DNA of 64,000 nt from Trabulsiella guamensis ATCC 49490. GTDB lineage: Bacteria; Pseudomonadota; Gammaproteobacteria; Enterobacterales; Enterobacteriaceae. Both the position numbers and the translations under genes were made by a program. The notes beneath the pieces were generated by a model that saw only the letters and a program-made list of their open reading frames with translations, had not been told where the DNA came from and searched no databases. Shown piece by piece: positions 29,964 to 37,332 of the stretch; the first letter of the stretch is position 1, and each line of letters starts with the position of its first letter. Location: contig NZ_JMTB01000044.1 of assembly GCF_000734965.1 (NCBI RefSeq), positions 28,681 to 92,680 of the forward strand. The letters run 5' to 3'.

Positions 29964-31016
29964 TTAATTTTTCCCGTTCACCAGAAATCCGTTGAACTGC
30001 GGCGACATCCAGGTGCGGAAGCTGTCACCCTCTTTGATGATCATATACACTGCCAGCCCCTGCTCGCGCACCACTTCTTTGGCTTTTTCCGGCCCGAGTA
30101 CCATCAGCCCGGTATCCCAGCCGTCTGCTTCTAGCGCTGTTGGCGCAATCACTGTGACCGAGACCAGTTTATGATCGATCGGTCGGCCGGTTTGCGGATC
30201 GATAACGTGGGAGATGCGTTTGCCGTCCAGCTCATAATAGTTGCGATAGCTGCCGGAGGTACTGATGCCATGGCCATTGATATCCACGATCGCCTGTACC
30301 GCGTTTTCACGATCAGTCGGTTTCTGGATAGCCACGCGCCACGGTTGGCCTTCGGCGTTCATCCCCCGGCTGACCAGCGCGCCACCCACGGACACCAGAT
30401 AGCGGGAGATCCCCTCCTGCTCCATCAGCCGTGCCAGATGATCGGCGGCGTAGCCTTCACCAACGGTGGAGAGATCAACAAACAGATCAGGAATATCTTT
30501 TTGCAGAAATTGCTGCCCGGAAAGATTGATAACCGAAAGATGTTTCAGCCCGCTGCGCGCTTTCGCTGCCGCGATCTCTGCCTCTGTCGGGGTTTTGACC
30601 GGCTGTTTGTCGGGGCCAAATCCCCACAGATTCACCAGCGGTCCGACAGTAATATCCATTGCGCCACTGGTTTTCGCCCCAATACGCAGCGATTCGGTGA
30701 CAATGTCCGCCATCGCCTCACTGACCGGCCACGGGGTTATGCTTTGCGACTGGTTAAAACGCATCAGCGCGGAATCACTCTTCCAGGTGGAAAGCAGTTG
30801 ATCATCGGCGTCCAGTTGCGTCTGCACTTTCTGGCGCAGCGCGCTGGCACGGGTTTCATCGAGATCGATAACGCTCACCCGCCAGAAGGTACCCATGGTT
30901 TTCCCTTCCAGCACAGTGGCGGCGGATTTTGCTGCTTTGGGAGGTGTTGCTGTATCGCAGCCGGCTATCAATACCAACGTCGCCAGGATTGCGGCGCGAA
31001 AAATTGTCATGTCCAT
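29964..31016 (-). CDS. apbE: ApbE, FAD:protein FMN transferase
   Basis: Periplasmic lipoprotein that attaches FMN to Thr residues of exported flavoproteins such as RnfG, NqrC-type subunits, using FAD and Mg2+. Signal with lipobox LIAGC; ApbE hallmarks are LEGKTMGTFWRV, the VSVGGAL segment, SGSYRNYYELDGKRISHVIDPQTG and DGWDTGLMVLG. At 350 residues it matches the E. coli length (351). The start could be the ATG two codons further in. Located between ada and ompC as in E. coli. Confidence 0.93.
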   Translation of the reverse strand: MDMTIFRAAILATLVLIAGCDTATPPKAAKSAATVLEGKTMGTFWRVSVIDLDETRASALRQKVQTQLDADDQLLSTWKSDSALMRFNQSQSITPWPVSEAMADIVTESLRIGAKTSGAMDITVGPLVNLWGFGPDKQPVKTPTEAEIAAAKARSGLKHLSVINLSGQQFLQKDIPDLFVDLSTVGEGYAADHLARLMEQEGISRYLVSVGGALVSRGMNAEGQPWRVAIQKPTDRENAVQAIVDINGHGISTSGSYRNYYELDGKRISHVIDPQTGRPIDHKLVSVTVIAPTALEADGWDTGLMVLGPEKAKEVVREQGLAVYMIIKEGDSFRTWMSPQFNGFLVNGKN

Positions 31017-31072
31017 TCGTTGTTATCCTCTTGCTGAGGGCGCAAGGGTACACCAGTTTTGGAAAAGCCAGA

Positions 31073-31101
31073 CACAAAAAAAGGGGCCAGAGGCCCCTTT
31101 A
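31073..31101 (-). terminator. ompC terminator
   Basis: On the minus strand AAGGGGCC/GGCCCCTT (31092-31099, 31081-31088) with a 3-nt loop is followed by a run of seven or more T residues, 20 bp after the ompC stop. Confidence 0.92.
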
Positions 31102-31119
31102 TGATGGTATTCCGTTCGA

Positions 31120-32211
31120 TTAGAACTGGTAAACCAGACCTACCGCTACGATGTCATCAGTGCTGATGCCAGCAGCGCGGGTGAAGTCGTTTTCATCCAG
31201 CAGGTTGATTTTGTAATCAACATAGGTGGACATGTTTTTGTTGAAGTAGTAAGTCGCACCTACGTCAACATATTTCAGCAGATCCTGGTCGCCGTAACCG
31301 CTTTCGAGGTCTTTACCTTTGGACTGCAGGTAAGCCACGGAAGGACGCAGACCGAAGTCGAACTGATACTGTGCAACTACTTCAAAGTTCTGTGCTTTGT
31401 TAGCAAAGCCCAGGCTGCCAGCACGAGTTGCGTTGTAAGTCTGGGTGTACTGCGTTGCCAGGTACAGGTTGTTCGCGTCGTATTTCAGGCCACCAGTATA
31501 AGTGGAGGCTTTATCGCCTTCACCTAAGGTCTGGGTATTCTGCTCATCAGTACGTTTAGAGCTGGAGATAGCAGAACCGATGCTGAAGCCTTCGCCCAGA
31601 TCATAGGTCAGAGATCCGCCGAAGCCGTCACCATTCTGTTTGTTCCAGTCACGACCGTTGTTAGTACCGCCTTCACCAGAACCACCATTTTTGCCCTGGT
31701 ACTGCAGAGCAAAGTTCAGGCCGTCAACCAGACCGAAGAAGTCGGTGTTACGGTAAGTTGCAACGCCGTTAGCACGCTGCTGCAGGAAGTTGTCAGAACC
31801 GTAGGTGTCGCCGCCGAATTCCGGCAGAACGTCGGTCCAGGAGGTTACGTCGTAAACAACGCCGTAGTTACGACCGTAGTCGAAAGAACCGGCTTCACCA
31901 AAACGCAGACCAGCAAACGCCAGACGGGTCCATGCCTGATCACTTGAAGTTTCAGTGTTGTTCGCCTGAACGTTGTATTCCCACTGGCCGTAACCGGTCA
32001 GCTGGTCGTTGATCTGGGTTTCGCCTTTGAAACCAAAACGCAGGTAGGTCTGGTCACCGTCAGCACCTTTGTCATCAGAGAAATAGTGCAGACCATCAAC
32101 TTTACCGTACAGATCTAATTTGTTGCCGTCTTTGTTGTAAATTTCAGCCGCATTTGCTGCGCCCGCTACCAGCAGAGCCGGTACCAGGAGGGACAGTACT
32201 TTAACTTTCAT
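31120..32211 (-). CDS. ompC: OmpC, osmoporin
   Basis: Trimeric 16-strand outer-membrane porin for small hydrophilic solutes. 21-residue signal peptide ending ANA, mature start [16 protein letters not shown], constriction loop L3 with PEFGGD, and terminal Phe in VYQF for BAM recognition; 363 residues. The surface loops near residues 170-190 (Gly/Asn-rich) are the usual variable phage and antibody targets. Expression is controlled by OmpR at the upstream sites and post-transcriptionally by sRNAs. Divergent from micF. Confidence 0.95.
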   Translation of the reverse strand: MKVKVLSLLVPALLVAGAANAAEIYNKDGNKLDLYGKVDGLHYFSDDKGADGDQTYLRFGFKGETQINDQLTGYGQWEYNVQANNTETSSDQAWTRLAFAGLRFGEAGSFDYGRNYGVVYDVTSWTDVLPEFGGDTYGSDNFLQQRANGVATYRNTDFFGLVDGLNFALQYQGKNGGSGEGGTNNGRDWNKQNGDGFGGSLTYDLGEGFSIGSAISSSKRTDEQNTQTLGEGDKASTYTGGLKYDANNLYLATQYTQTYNATRAGSLGFANKAQNFEVVAQYQFDFGLRPSVAYLQSKGKDLESGYGDQDLLKYVDVGATYYFNKNMSTYVDYKINLLDENDFTRAAGISTDDIVAVGLVYQF

Positions 32212-32324
32212 GTTATTAACCCTCTGTTATATGCCTTTTTATATGCCACTGCTTACTGATTAACCCTCTAATCAGTCGGCAAGTTCATTTTGCTGCAAAA
32301 TGCAGAATAATCCAACAAGAAAAT

Positions 32325-32380
32325 GATACTAAAACTTTTAAGGTGTTTCAGATCACACACTAGATGTTTCAAAATGTAAA
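32325..32380 (-). promoter_or_regulatory. ompC upstream region with OmpR sites
   Basis: Read on the minus strand, TTTACATTTTGAAACATCTA at 32361-32380 corresponds to the E. coli ompC C1 OmpR site. It is followed by a TGAAACA-containing C2-like segment and by CTTAAAAGTTTTAGTATCAT, as in the E. coli promoter. The rest of the 324-bp ompC-micF gap (32212-32535) is AT-rich leader and promoter sequence with no other gene seen. Confidence 0.8.
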
Positions 32381-32535
32381 TTTCGGGGAACTTTTTATCA
32401 CACAAAAAGCTAAAGAAATAAGCACAAATAATCAAAACAAATATAAAATCATCATTAAATCAATATGTTATATGAGTTACGCTCTATAGCACTGAATGCC
32501 AAAACAAATTCTCAGATGGGATCTAGAATAACCTC

Positions 32536-32629
32536 GCTATCATCATTAACTTTATTTATTACCGTCATTCAGTTCTGAATGTCTGTTTACCCCAATTTCC
32601 ACCGAATGCTCTGCATTCGGTTTTTTTTT
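32536..32629 (+). ncRNA. micF: MicF antisense sRNA
   Basis: A 94-nt sRNA that base-pairs with the ompF mRNA start region, with Hfq, to block OmpF synthesis. The 5' end GCTATCATCATTAACTTTAT is nearly identical to E. coli MicF. The internal CATTCAG/CTGAATG hairpin is kept, and the 3' end is the ACCGAATGC/GCATTCGGT hairpin followed by nine T residues. It is divergent from ompC as in E. coli and shares its OmpR-controlled region. Confidence 0.93.
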
Positions 32630-33005
32630 GCCCTTCTTTACACAACTTTAATTGTTTTGTGCTACCGATAAGAAATAGTAACGACTATTAACTAATTCGA
32701 TCTGCAAATAAAAATTATCATTAGGTGCCTAACAAAATTAATTGCTTGTTATTTCGTGCTATTTTTTAATGATCATTATCAAATTCTTGTACAAAAGATG
32801 TAAAAATGTACAAATATAGCTTCTCAATCTCGGTCATCATAAAAGCGCCTGAAAGCGGGTTAAAAATTGCGCTGGATTGGCGTATGAGTCTGGAAATTGG
32901 CGTAACAGCCTTTATACTGCCAGCAGGACATTGCCCGGCGAGAACGCTTTTGCCACAGGCTCTGACAGCTTATGGCACCGTTGCCATAATGGGTTACACA
33001 CAATA
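32630..33005 (+). other. rcsD upstream region
   Basis: About 375 bp between micF and rcsD. It contains a Fur-box-like sequence at 32762-32780 (right half GATCATTATC), a 7-bp dyad TTGTACA (32787-32793) / TGTACAA (32807-32813), and a 66-codon frame (32806-33006) whose TAA overlaps the rcsD ATG as TAATG. I do not annotate that frame as a gene because no SD or homologue is recognised. Confidence 0.45.
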
Positions 33006-35684
33006 ATGAGTCACTCCGACACGATGATCCCGAACAAATTCTCCTTGATACCAGGCAGCATCACGCGTTTCTTTCTCTTAATGATCATCGTTCTGCTGGT
33101 GACGATGGGCGTCATGATTCAGAGCGCGGTCAACGCCTGGCTGAAGGACAGAAGCTACCAGATTGTCGATGTCACCCATGCGCTGCATAAGCGTATCGAC
33201 ACCTGGCGCTACGCCACCTGGCAGATTTATGACAACATCGCGGCCAGTTCCACCAGCGCATCCGGCGACGGCCTGCAGGAGACGCGCCTCAAGCAGGATG
33301 TCTACTATCTGGAAAAACCACGTCGTAAAACGGAAGCCCTGATTTTCGGCTCTCATGACAGCGCGACGCTCGACATCACACAAAAGATGTCCAGTTATCT
33401 GGATACGCTGTGGGGCGCGGAAGTCGTGCCATGGTCAATGTATTATCTCAACGGTCAGGACAACAGCCTGATCCTGATCTCCACCCTGCCGCTGAAAGAT
33501 CTCTCGTCCGGTTTTAAGGAATCCACCATCGGTAACATCGTCGATTCCCGCCGTGCCGAGATGCTACAGCAGGCCAATACGCTGGATGAACGCGAAACCT
33601 TCTCGTCGTTGCGCCGTCTGGCATGGCAGAACGGCTATTACTTTACGTTACGCACGACCTTCAACCAGCCCGGCCATCTGGCGACAGTGGTGGCTTTTGA
33701 TCTGCCGATTAACGATCTCATCCCACCAGGCATGATGCTTGACAGTTTCCGTCTGGAGCAGGACCTGACGCAAAATACCGCCGCACGAAATCAGGATAAA
33801 GAAGCCGCCGACAGCGTAAGCATCAACTTTAACAGTTCACGCATTGAGATTTCGTCTTCGGTGAACACCACCGGCATGCGGCTGGTGTGGCAGGTGCCAT
33901 TCGGCACGTTGTTGCTCGACACGCTGCAGAACATCCTTTTACCGCTGCTGCTTAACATTGGTTTACTGGCGCTGGCACTATTCGGCTTTACCACATTCCG
34001 CAACCAGCCCGGTCGTCATCAGGGTGATGCCACGCCCCCTGTGGCGGCAAGCAGTGAAATGCGGGCGCTAAAAGCAATAAATGAAGAGATTGTCTCACTG
34101 CTGCCGTTAGGTTTGCTGGTACACGACCAGGAGTCCAACCGGACCATCATCAGCAATAAAATCGCCGACCATCTGCTACCGCACCTGAATCTGCAAAACA
34201 TCACCAGTATGGCTGATCAGCATCAGGGGGTGATTCAGGCGACGATTAACAACGAGCTCTATGAGATCCGCCAGTTCCGCAGCCAGGTTGCGCCGCGCAC
34301 GCAGATATTCATTATTCGCGATCAGGACCGTGAAGTGCTGGTGAATAAAAAACTCAAGCAGGCGCAGCGCCTGTACGAGAAAAACCAGCAGGGTCGCGCC
34401 ACCTTTATGCAGAACATTGGCGAGGCGCTGAAAGAGCCTGTGCGTTCGCTCGCCACGGAAGCGGCGGCAATCGGCGGCGATGAGGCGCTGAAACTGGCAA
34501 ACCACGCTGACATGCTGGTTCGCCTGGTCGATGAAATCCAGCTCGCCAACCTGCTGGAAAACGACAGCTGGAAAGGCAACGCGACGCTGTTCACTATTCA
34601 GGATCTGATTGATGAAGTGGTGCCAGACGTCCTGCCGGTGATCAAACGCAAAGGCTTGCAGCTATTGATTAACAACTCTCTGCCTGCTAATGAACAGCGT
34701 CATGGTGATCGCGATGCGTTGCGCCGGATCCTGCTGCTGTTAATTCAGTATGCCGTGACCACGACACAGATCGGCAAGATTACGCTTGAAGTGAGCACTG
34801 ACGAATCAGCAGAAGACCGGCTGACTTTCCGCATCCTCGATACGGGTGACGGGGTCAGCAATAGCGAAATTGATAATCTGCACTTCCCATTCCTGAACGA
34901 TACGCAGTCAGACCGTTACGGAAAAGCGAACGCACTCACCTTCTGGTTATGCGATCAGCTGGCGCGCAAGCTGGGCGGGCATTTGAACATAAAATCCAGA
35001 GAAACTCTCGGTACCCGTTATTCGGTCCATGTTAAAATGGCGCCACGCGCTCAGGTTATGGAATCAGAAGAGCGCCTGCTGGATGACGTGGTGGTGATGA
35101 CTGATATCACTTCCAGTGAGATCCGGACGATTGTCGTACGACAGCTCGAAAATTGGGGGGCGACCTGCATTTCGCCTGACGAGCGACTCGTAAGTCAAGA
35201 TTATGATCTCTTTTTAACTGATAATCCGTCTAATCTTACTGCCTCAGGCTTGCTTTTAAGCGATGATGAGGCTGGCATTCGCAAAATCGGCCCTGGCCAG
35301 TTGCGTGTAAACTTCAATATGAGTAATGCCATGCAGGAAGCTGTACTACAACTTATCGAAGAGCAACTGGCTCAGGATGAGATCGTGGAAGCCCCTCCGG
35401 CCGGCGTAAGTGAAAACGCCGAACTCCACGCCAGCGGCTATTACGCGCTGTTTGTTGATACGGTACCGGATGATGTGCAGAGGTTGTATACTGAATCGTC
35501 AGCGCATGATTTTGCAGCGCTGGCGCAGACCGCACACCGGCTTAAAGGTGTGTTTGCCATGCTAAATCTGGTACCCGGCAAGCAGTTATGTGAAACGCTG
35601 GAACATCTTATCCGTGAAAAGGATGCTCCAGGAACAGAGAAATATATCAGCGACATTGACGTTTACGTCAAAAGCTTGCTGTAG
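33006..35684 (+). CDS. rcsD: RcsD, phosphotransfer protein of the Rcs phosphorelay
   Basis: Inner-membrane histidine phosphotransferase between RcsC and RcsB in the envelope-stress relay that controls capsule, motility and biofilm genes. The ATG at 33006 gives 892 residues (E. coli 890). Two membrane helices (about 20-42 and 303-325) bracket a periplasmic domain; a degenerate kinase-like region and the ABL domain follow. The C-terminal HPt domain has phospho-accepting His844 in AHRLKGVF. The gene is intact, but its partner rcsB, normally 16 bp downstream, is interrupted by prophage DNA after three codons. Confidence 0.95.
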   Translation: MSHSDTMIPNKFSLIPGSITRFFLLMIIVLLVTMGVMIQSAVNAWLKDRSYQIVDVTHALHKRIDTWRYATWQIYDNIAASSTSASGDGLQETRLKQDVYYLEKPRRKTEALIFGSHDSATLDITQKMSSYLDTLWGAEVVPWSMYYLNGQDNSLILISTLPLKDLSSGFKESTIGNIVDSRRAEMLQQANTLDERETFSSLRRLAWQNGYYFTLRTTFNQPGHLATVVAFDLPINDLIPPGMMLDSFRLEQDLTQNTAARNQDKEAADSVSINFNSSRIEISSSVNTTGMRLVWQVPFGTLLLDTLQNILLPLLLNIGLLALALFGFTTFRNQPGRHQGDATPPVAASSEMRALKAINEEIVSLLPLGLLVHDQESNRTIISNKIADHLLPHLNLQNITSMADQHQGVIQATINNELYEIRQFRSQVAPRTQIFIIRDQDREVLVNKKLKQAQRLYEKNQQGRATFMQNIGEALKEPVRSLATEAAAIGGDEALKLANHADMLVRLVDEIQLANLLENDSWKGNATLFTIQDLIDEVVPDVLPVIKRKGLQLLINNSLPANEQRHGDRDALRRILLLLIQYAVTTTQIGKITLEVSTDESAEDRLTFRILDTGDGVSNSEIDNLHFPFLNDTQSDRYGKANALTFWLCDQLARKLGGHLNIKSRETLGTRYSVHVKMAPRAQVMESEERLLDDVVVMTDITSSEIRTIVVRQLENWGATCISPDERLVSQDYDLFLTDNPSNLTASGLLLSDDEAGIRKIGPGQLRVNFNMSNAMQEAVLQLIEEQLAQDEIVEAPPAGVSENAELHASGYYALFVDTVPDDVQRLYTESSAHDFAALAQTAHRLKGVFAMLNLVPGKQLCETLEHLIREKDAPGTEKYISDIDVYVKSLL

Positions 35685-35730
35685 CAAGGTAGCCTAATAC
35701 ATGAACAATGTATTTGTTACTTCTTTGAAA
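35684..35730. other. host-prophage junction (attL) at rcsB start
   Basis: After the rcsD stop the sequence runs as the rcsB leader (AAGGTAGCC, then ATG AAC AAT at 35701-35709), and from 35710 it no longer resembles rcsB (MNNMNV...). The rcsB start codon now opens only an 18-codon peptide. AACAA-TGTAT-TTGTT at 35704-35718 is an inverted repeat with a 5-bp centre, like a tyrosine-recombinase core. The other junction and the integrase lie outside the window, so the core length is unknown. Confidence 0.7.
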
Positions 35731-35822
35731 TCGACAAATATCGTCCAGGAGCGCTAATTTTCAATTGGTTACGATAATGTCGAAAGTGTATGTTAGTGAA
35801 GTTTGGCGAACTTTGATGATTT

Positions 35823-35942
35823 AAAATGTCCCATGGATGCCCCATAACATTTCAACTAAATCCCAGTAACCATCAGTCTTACAAACAATCGCCACATTAC
35901 GTTTTGCCCCAAAACGTCACAGAATGTTAAAATTCCCCCCTC
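35823..35942 (+). repeat. direct repeat, copy A
   Basis: About 120 bp that recur at 36427-36546 at roughly 75-80% identity by eye. Shared blocks include TCCCATG, ATTTCAACT, AATCCCAGTAAC, CAGTCTT, ATCGCCACA, GTTTTGCCCC and CACAGAA. The pair flanks the prophage dinI-like gene next to the attachment junction. No coding content is evident. The 340-bp stretch 35685-36024 otherwise contains only the junction and the dinI promoter. Confidence 0.8.
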
Positions 35943-35961
35943 AACATGATGCATAACCACC

Positions 35962-36007
35962 TTGACACTGTATAAATAACCAGATAAATAACTGTATATC
36001 CAGACAG
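35962..36007 (+). promoter_or_regulatory. SOS promoter with two LexA boxes
   Basis: TTGACA (35962-35967), 17-bp spacer, TAAATA (35985-35990). LexA box 1, CTGT-N8-CCAG (35968-35983), fills the spacer; box 2, CTGT-N8-ACAG (35992-36007), is a full consensus match just after the -10. Centres are 24 bp apart. LexA bound here would block the promoter. Confidence 0.85.
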
Positions 36008-36024
36008 TAAAAAGGAAAGCTATC

Positions 36025-36273
36025 ATGCGTGTTGAGATAAGTATTGCTAAAGAAAAGGCTGAGAAGATGCCGAAAGGATCAATGGAGGCTCTCAGGATCG
36101 AAATGACAAGAAGAATCAGCCAGCGGTATGAGGAAGTTGAAATCATCGTTAAAAAGGCTGGTACTGATGGATTATCTGTTCTCCGTGCTCCTGATAAAGA
36201 CAACGCTAAAGCATTTGTGCAGGAAACCCTCCAGGATGCATGGGAAAATGCGGATGACTGGTTTGTACAATAA
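36025..36273 (+). CDS. prophage DinI-like protein
   Basis: An 82-residue DinI-family protein (basic N-terminal half, acidic C-terminal helix ending [11 protein letters not shown]), different in sequence from the host MsgA-like copy. AAGGAAAG lies six bases before the ATG. Family members modulate RecA filaments and hence RecA-driven LexA or repressor cleavage. Two LexA boxes place it under SOS control. In some Salmonella prophages a LexA-controlled dinI-like gene precedes an antirepressor; here the space downstream has no gene. Confidence 0.87.
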   Translation: MRVEISIAKEKAEKMPKGSMEALRIEMTRRISQRYEEVEIIVKKAGTDGLSVLRAPDKDNAKAFVQETLQDAWENADDWFVQ

Positions 36274-36341
36274 CCCGGCGACAAAACCAACTAAGGATTA
36301 AGTATTCATACAATATCTAAACCTGGCTATATGGAAATGAT

Positions 36342-36371
36342 GACGCCCGCGAGTGCACAGCTCCGGGCGTC
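36342..36371. repeat. strong hairpin downstream of dinI-like gene
   Basis: GACGCCCG (36342-36349) pairs with CGGGCGTC (36364-36371), and an inner GAG/CTC extends the stem around a TGCACAG loop. No T-run follows, so it is not a classical terminator. Confidence 0.6.
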
Positions 36372-36426
36372 GTGGCAAATCAACCCATGTGGGGTGGAAT
36401 TGATTCACATAGCGACTTTAACATTA

Positions 36427-36546
36427 AAAACATCCCATGTATGCCCAATAGAATTTCAACTCAATCCCAGTAACAAGCAGTCTTGTAAGCGATCGCCACA
36501 GCATGTTTTGCCCCCAAACTCCACAGAACGTAAAAAATCCCCCTCC
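36427..36546 (+). repeat. direct repeat, copy B
   Basis: Second copy of the imperfect 120-bp repeat at 35823-35942. The 300 bp between dinI and the terminator at 36647 hold this repeat and the hairpin; no gene is supported there. Confidence 0.8.
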
Positions 36547-36646
36547 TGATAATAATTCACGCATGTTTAACTGCCATTTAATTCATAGTTGTTACATTCA
36601 AGGCTCCATGTAATTACTGTAGCAATTGTTGTCTTTTCATTAATCC

Positions 36647-36679
36647 CCCCATATCACCCAATGATATGGGGATTTTTTT
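36647..36679 (+). terminator. strong terminator before Bro-N remnant
   Basis: CCCCATATCA/TGATATGGGG with a 5-nt loop, followed by ATTTTTTTA. It closes any transcript from the dinI side and isolates the antirepressor cassette. Confidence 0.9.
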
Positions 36680-36874
36680 AGGCTAGACGACGATGAAAAG
36701 GATGTCGCTTTAACCTACACCCTTGGCGGCACCCAAGAAGTGGCGGTTGTTAGCGAATCAGGAATGTACACTTTGATTCTTCGCTGTCATGATGCAGTGA
36801 AGAAAGGATCAGTACCACACCGCTTCTGCAAATGGGTTACTCATGCAACTGGCGTACGAGCATCATTGTTCTGA
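36680..36874 (+). pseudogene. Bro-N antirepressor domain remnant
   Basis: A frame open to TGA at 36872-36874 encodes the middle of a Bro-N domain: RLDDDEKDVALTY, then GGTQEVAVVSESGMYTLILR and a degenerate PHRFCKWVT. The N-terminal 40-50 residues are replaced by the terminator at 36647, and the frame ends about 10 residues after KWVT where intact proteins continue. There is no start codon with an SD. This looks like a decayed phage antirepressor gene. Confidence 0.75.
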
Positions 36875-37004
36875 TACGCACATAGGCAAAAAGCTGTCCA
36901 ACGCTGAGGGCATCCTTGATGGTCTGCTGATGGCGCTGGAAATCCGGCTGGAAATGGATCCGGATGTACAGCGTGAGCCGCTGGCAGTGAAAGTAAGCAT
37001 TTGA
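36843..37004 (+). CDS. small hypothetical ORF
   Basis: ATG 36843 to TGA 37002-37004, 53 codons, overlapping the end of the Bro-N remnant in another frame. The product has an amphipathic helical middle (LSNAEGILDGLLMALEIRLE). No SD is evident and the family is not recognised. It may be the truncated 3' part of a longer ancestral phage gene. Confidence 0.3.
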   Translation: MQLAYEHHCSDTHIGKKLSNAEGILDGLLMALEIRLEMDPDVQREPLAVKVSI

Positions 37005-37029
37005 CAGCGAATTTATCCGGGGCTATATT
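37001..37029 (+). promoter_or_regulatory. promoter of the C4-antirepressor cassette
   Basis: Consensus TTGACA (37001-37006), 17-bp spacer, TATATT (37024-37029). The predicted start, about 37036, coincides with the first base of the C4-like RNA hairpin. Confidence 0.85.
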
Positions 37030-37035
37030 ACAGGT

Positions 37036-37111
37036 GCAGCCGCAAAATCGGCTGCCGGGATTCGAACCCCGGATATCTGTAGAGACGCATACCGCGTTTC
37101 GCGGTTTTTTT
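37036..37111 (+). ncRNA. C4-like antisense RNA controlling the antirepressor
   Basis: Hairpin 1 is GCAGCCG/CGGCTGC (37036-37055). Hairpin 2 is CCGGG/CCCGG with loop ATTCGAAC (37055-37072). A terminator ACCGCG/CGCGGT plus T-run (37091-37111) closes it. Target sequences lie just downstream in the same transcript: GTTCGAACCC (37193-37202) can pair with the hairpin-2 loop region, and CGTCTC (37207-37212) is complementary to GAGACG (37082-37087). This is the arrangement of the P1/P7 C4 RNA, which blocks icd-ant translation. Pairing was found by eye. Confidence 0.75.
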
Positions 37112-37149
37112 GTGCGTTAAGCACGGCCACATTCGCGTTATGGTGGGGC

Positions 37150-37332
37150 GTGCAGGGGAGCCGCAAGGCTCGCCGGGTCTTTACAGCCGGTAGTTCGAAC
37201 CCTGTACGTCTCACCACCCTAAGATTCGAACCTGACGGTGGTGATTATCCTAACTGTAAAGGTAAATCACTATGTCCACTCAAATCTCCGCAGAAACTAT
37301 TTCTCCGATTATGCACAATCAGATCCCAGTAA
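37150..37332 (+). CDS. Ash/Icd-like leader frame overlapping the antirepressor
   Basis: A frame open from 36997 to TAA at 37330-37332 overlaps the antirepressor start by 61 bp. Its translation (KSAAGIRTPDICRDAY, then TAGSSNPVRLTTLRFEPDGG) resembles prophage Ash-type proteins. In P1 the overlapping icd frame is translated first and couples ant translation. No ATG is available; GTG at 37150 is used here only as the first plausible start. Because the codons also form the C4 RNA and its target, it is uncertain that the protein itself matters. Confidence 0.4.
   Translation: MQGSRKARRVFTAGSSNPVRLTTLRFEPDGGDYPNCKGKSLCPLKSPQKLFLRLCTIRSQ

Noticed and set aside
35856..36290. 144-codon minus-strand frame across the prophage dinI gene and repeat A
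   Set aside because: Covers the LexA-controlled promoter and is antisense to a recognised DinI-family gene.
37055..37215. tRNA-like GGGATTCGAACCCC and GTTCGAACCC ... CTCACCACC segments
   Set aside because: They look like T-arms and a tRNA 3' end, but no cloverleaf with matching D, anticodon and acceptor arms forms; they are explained better as C4-like RNA hairpins and their target.
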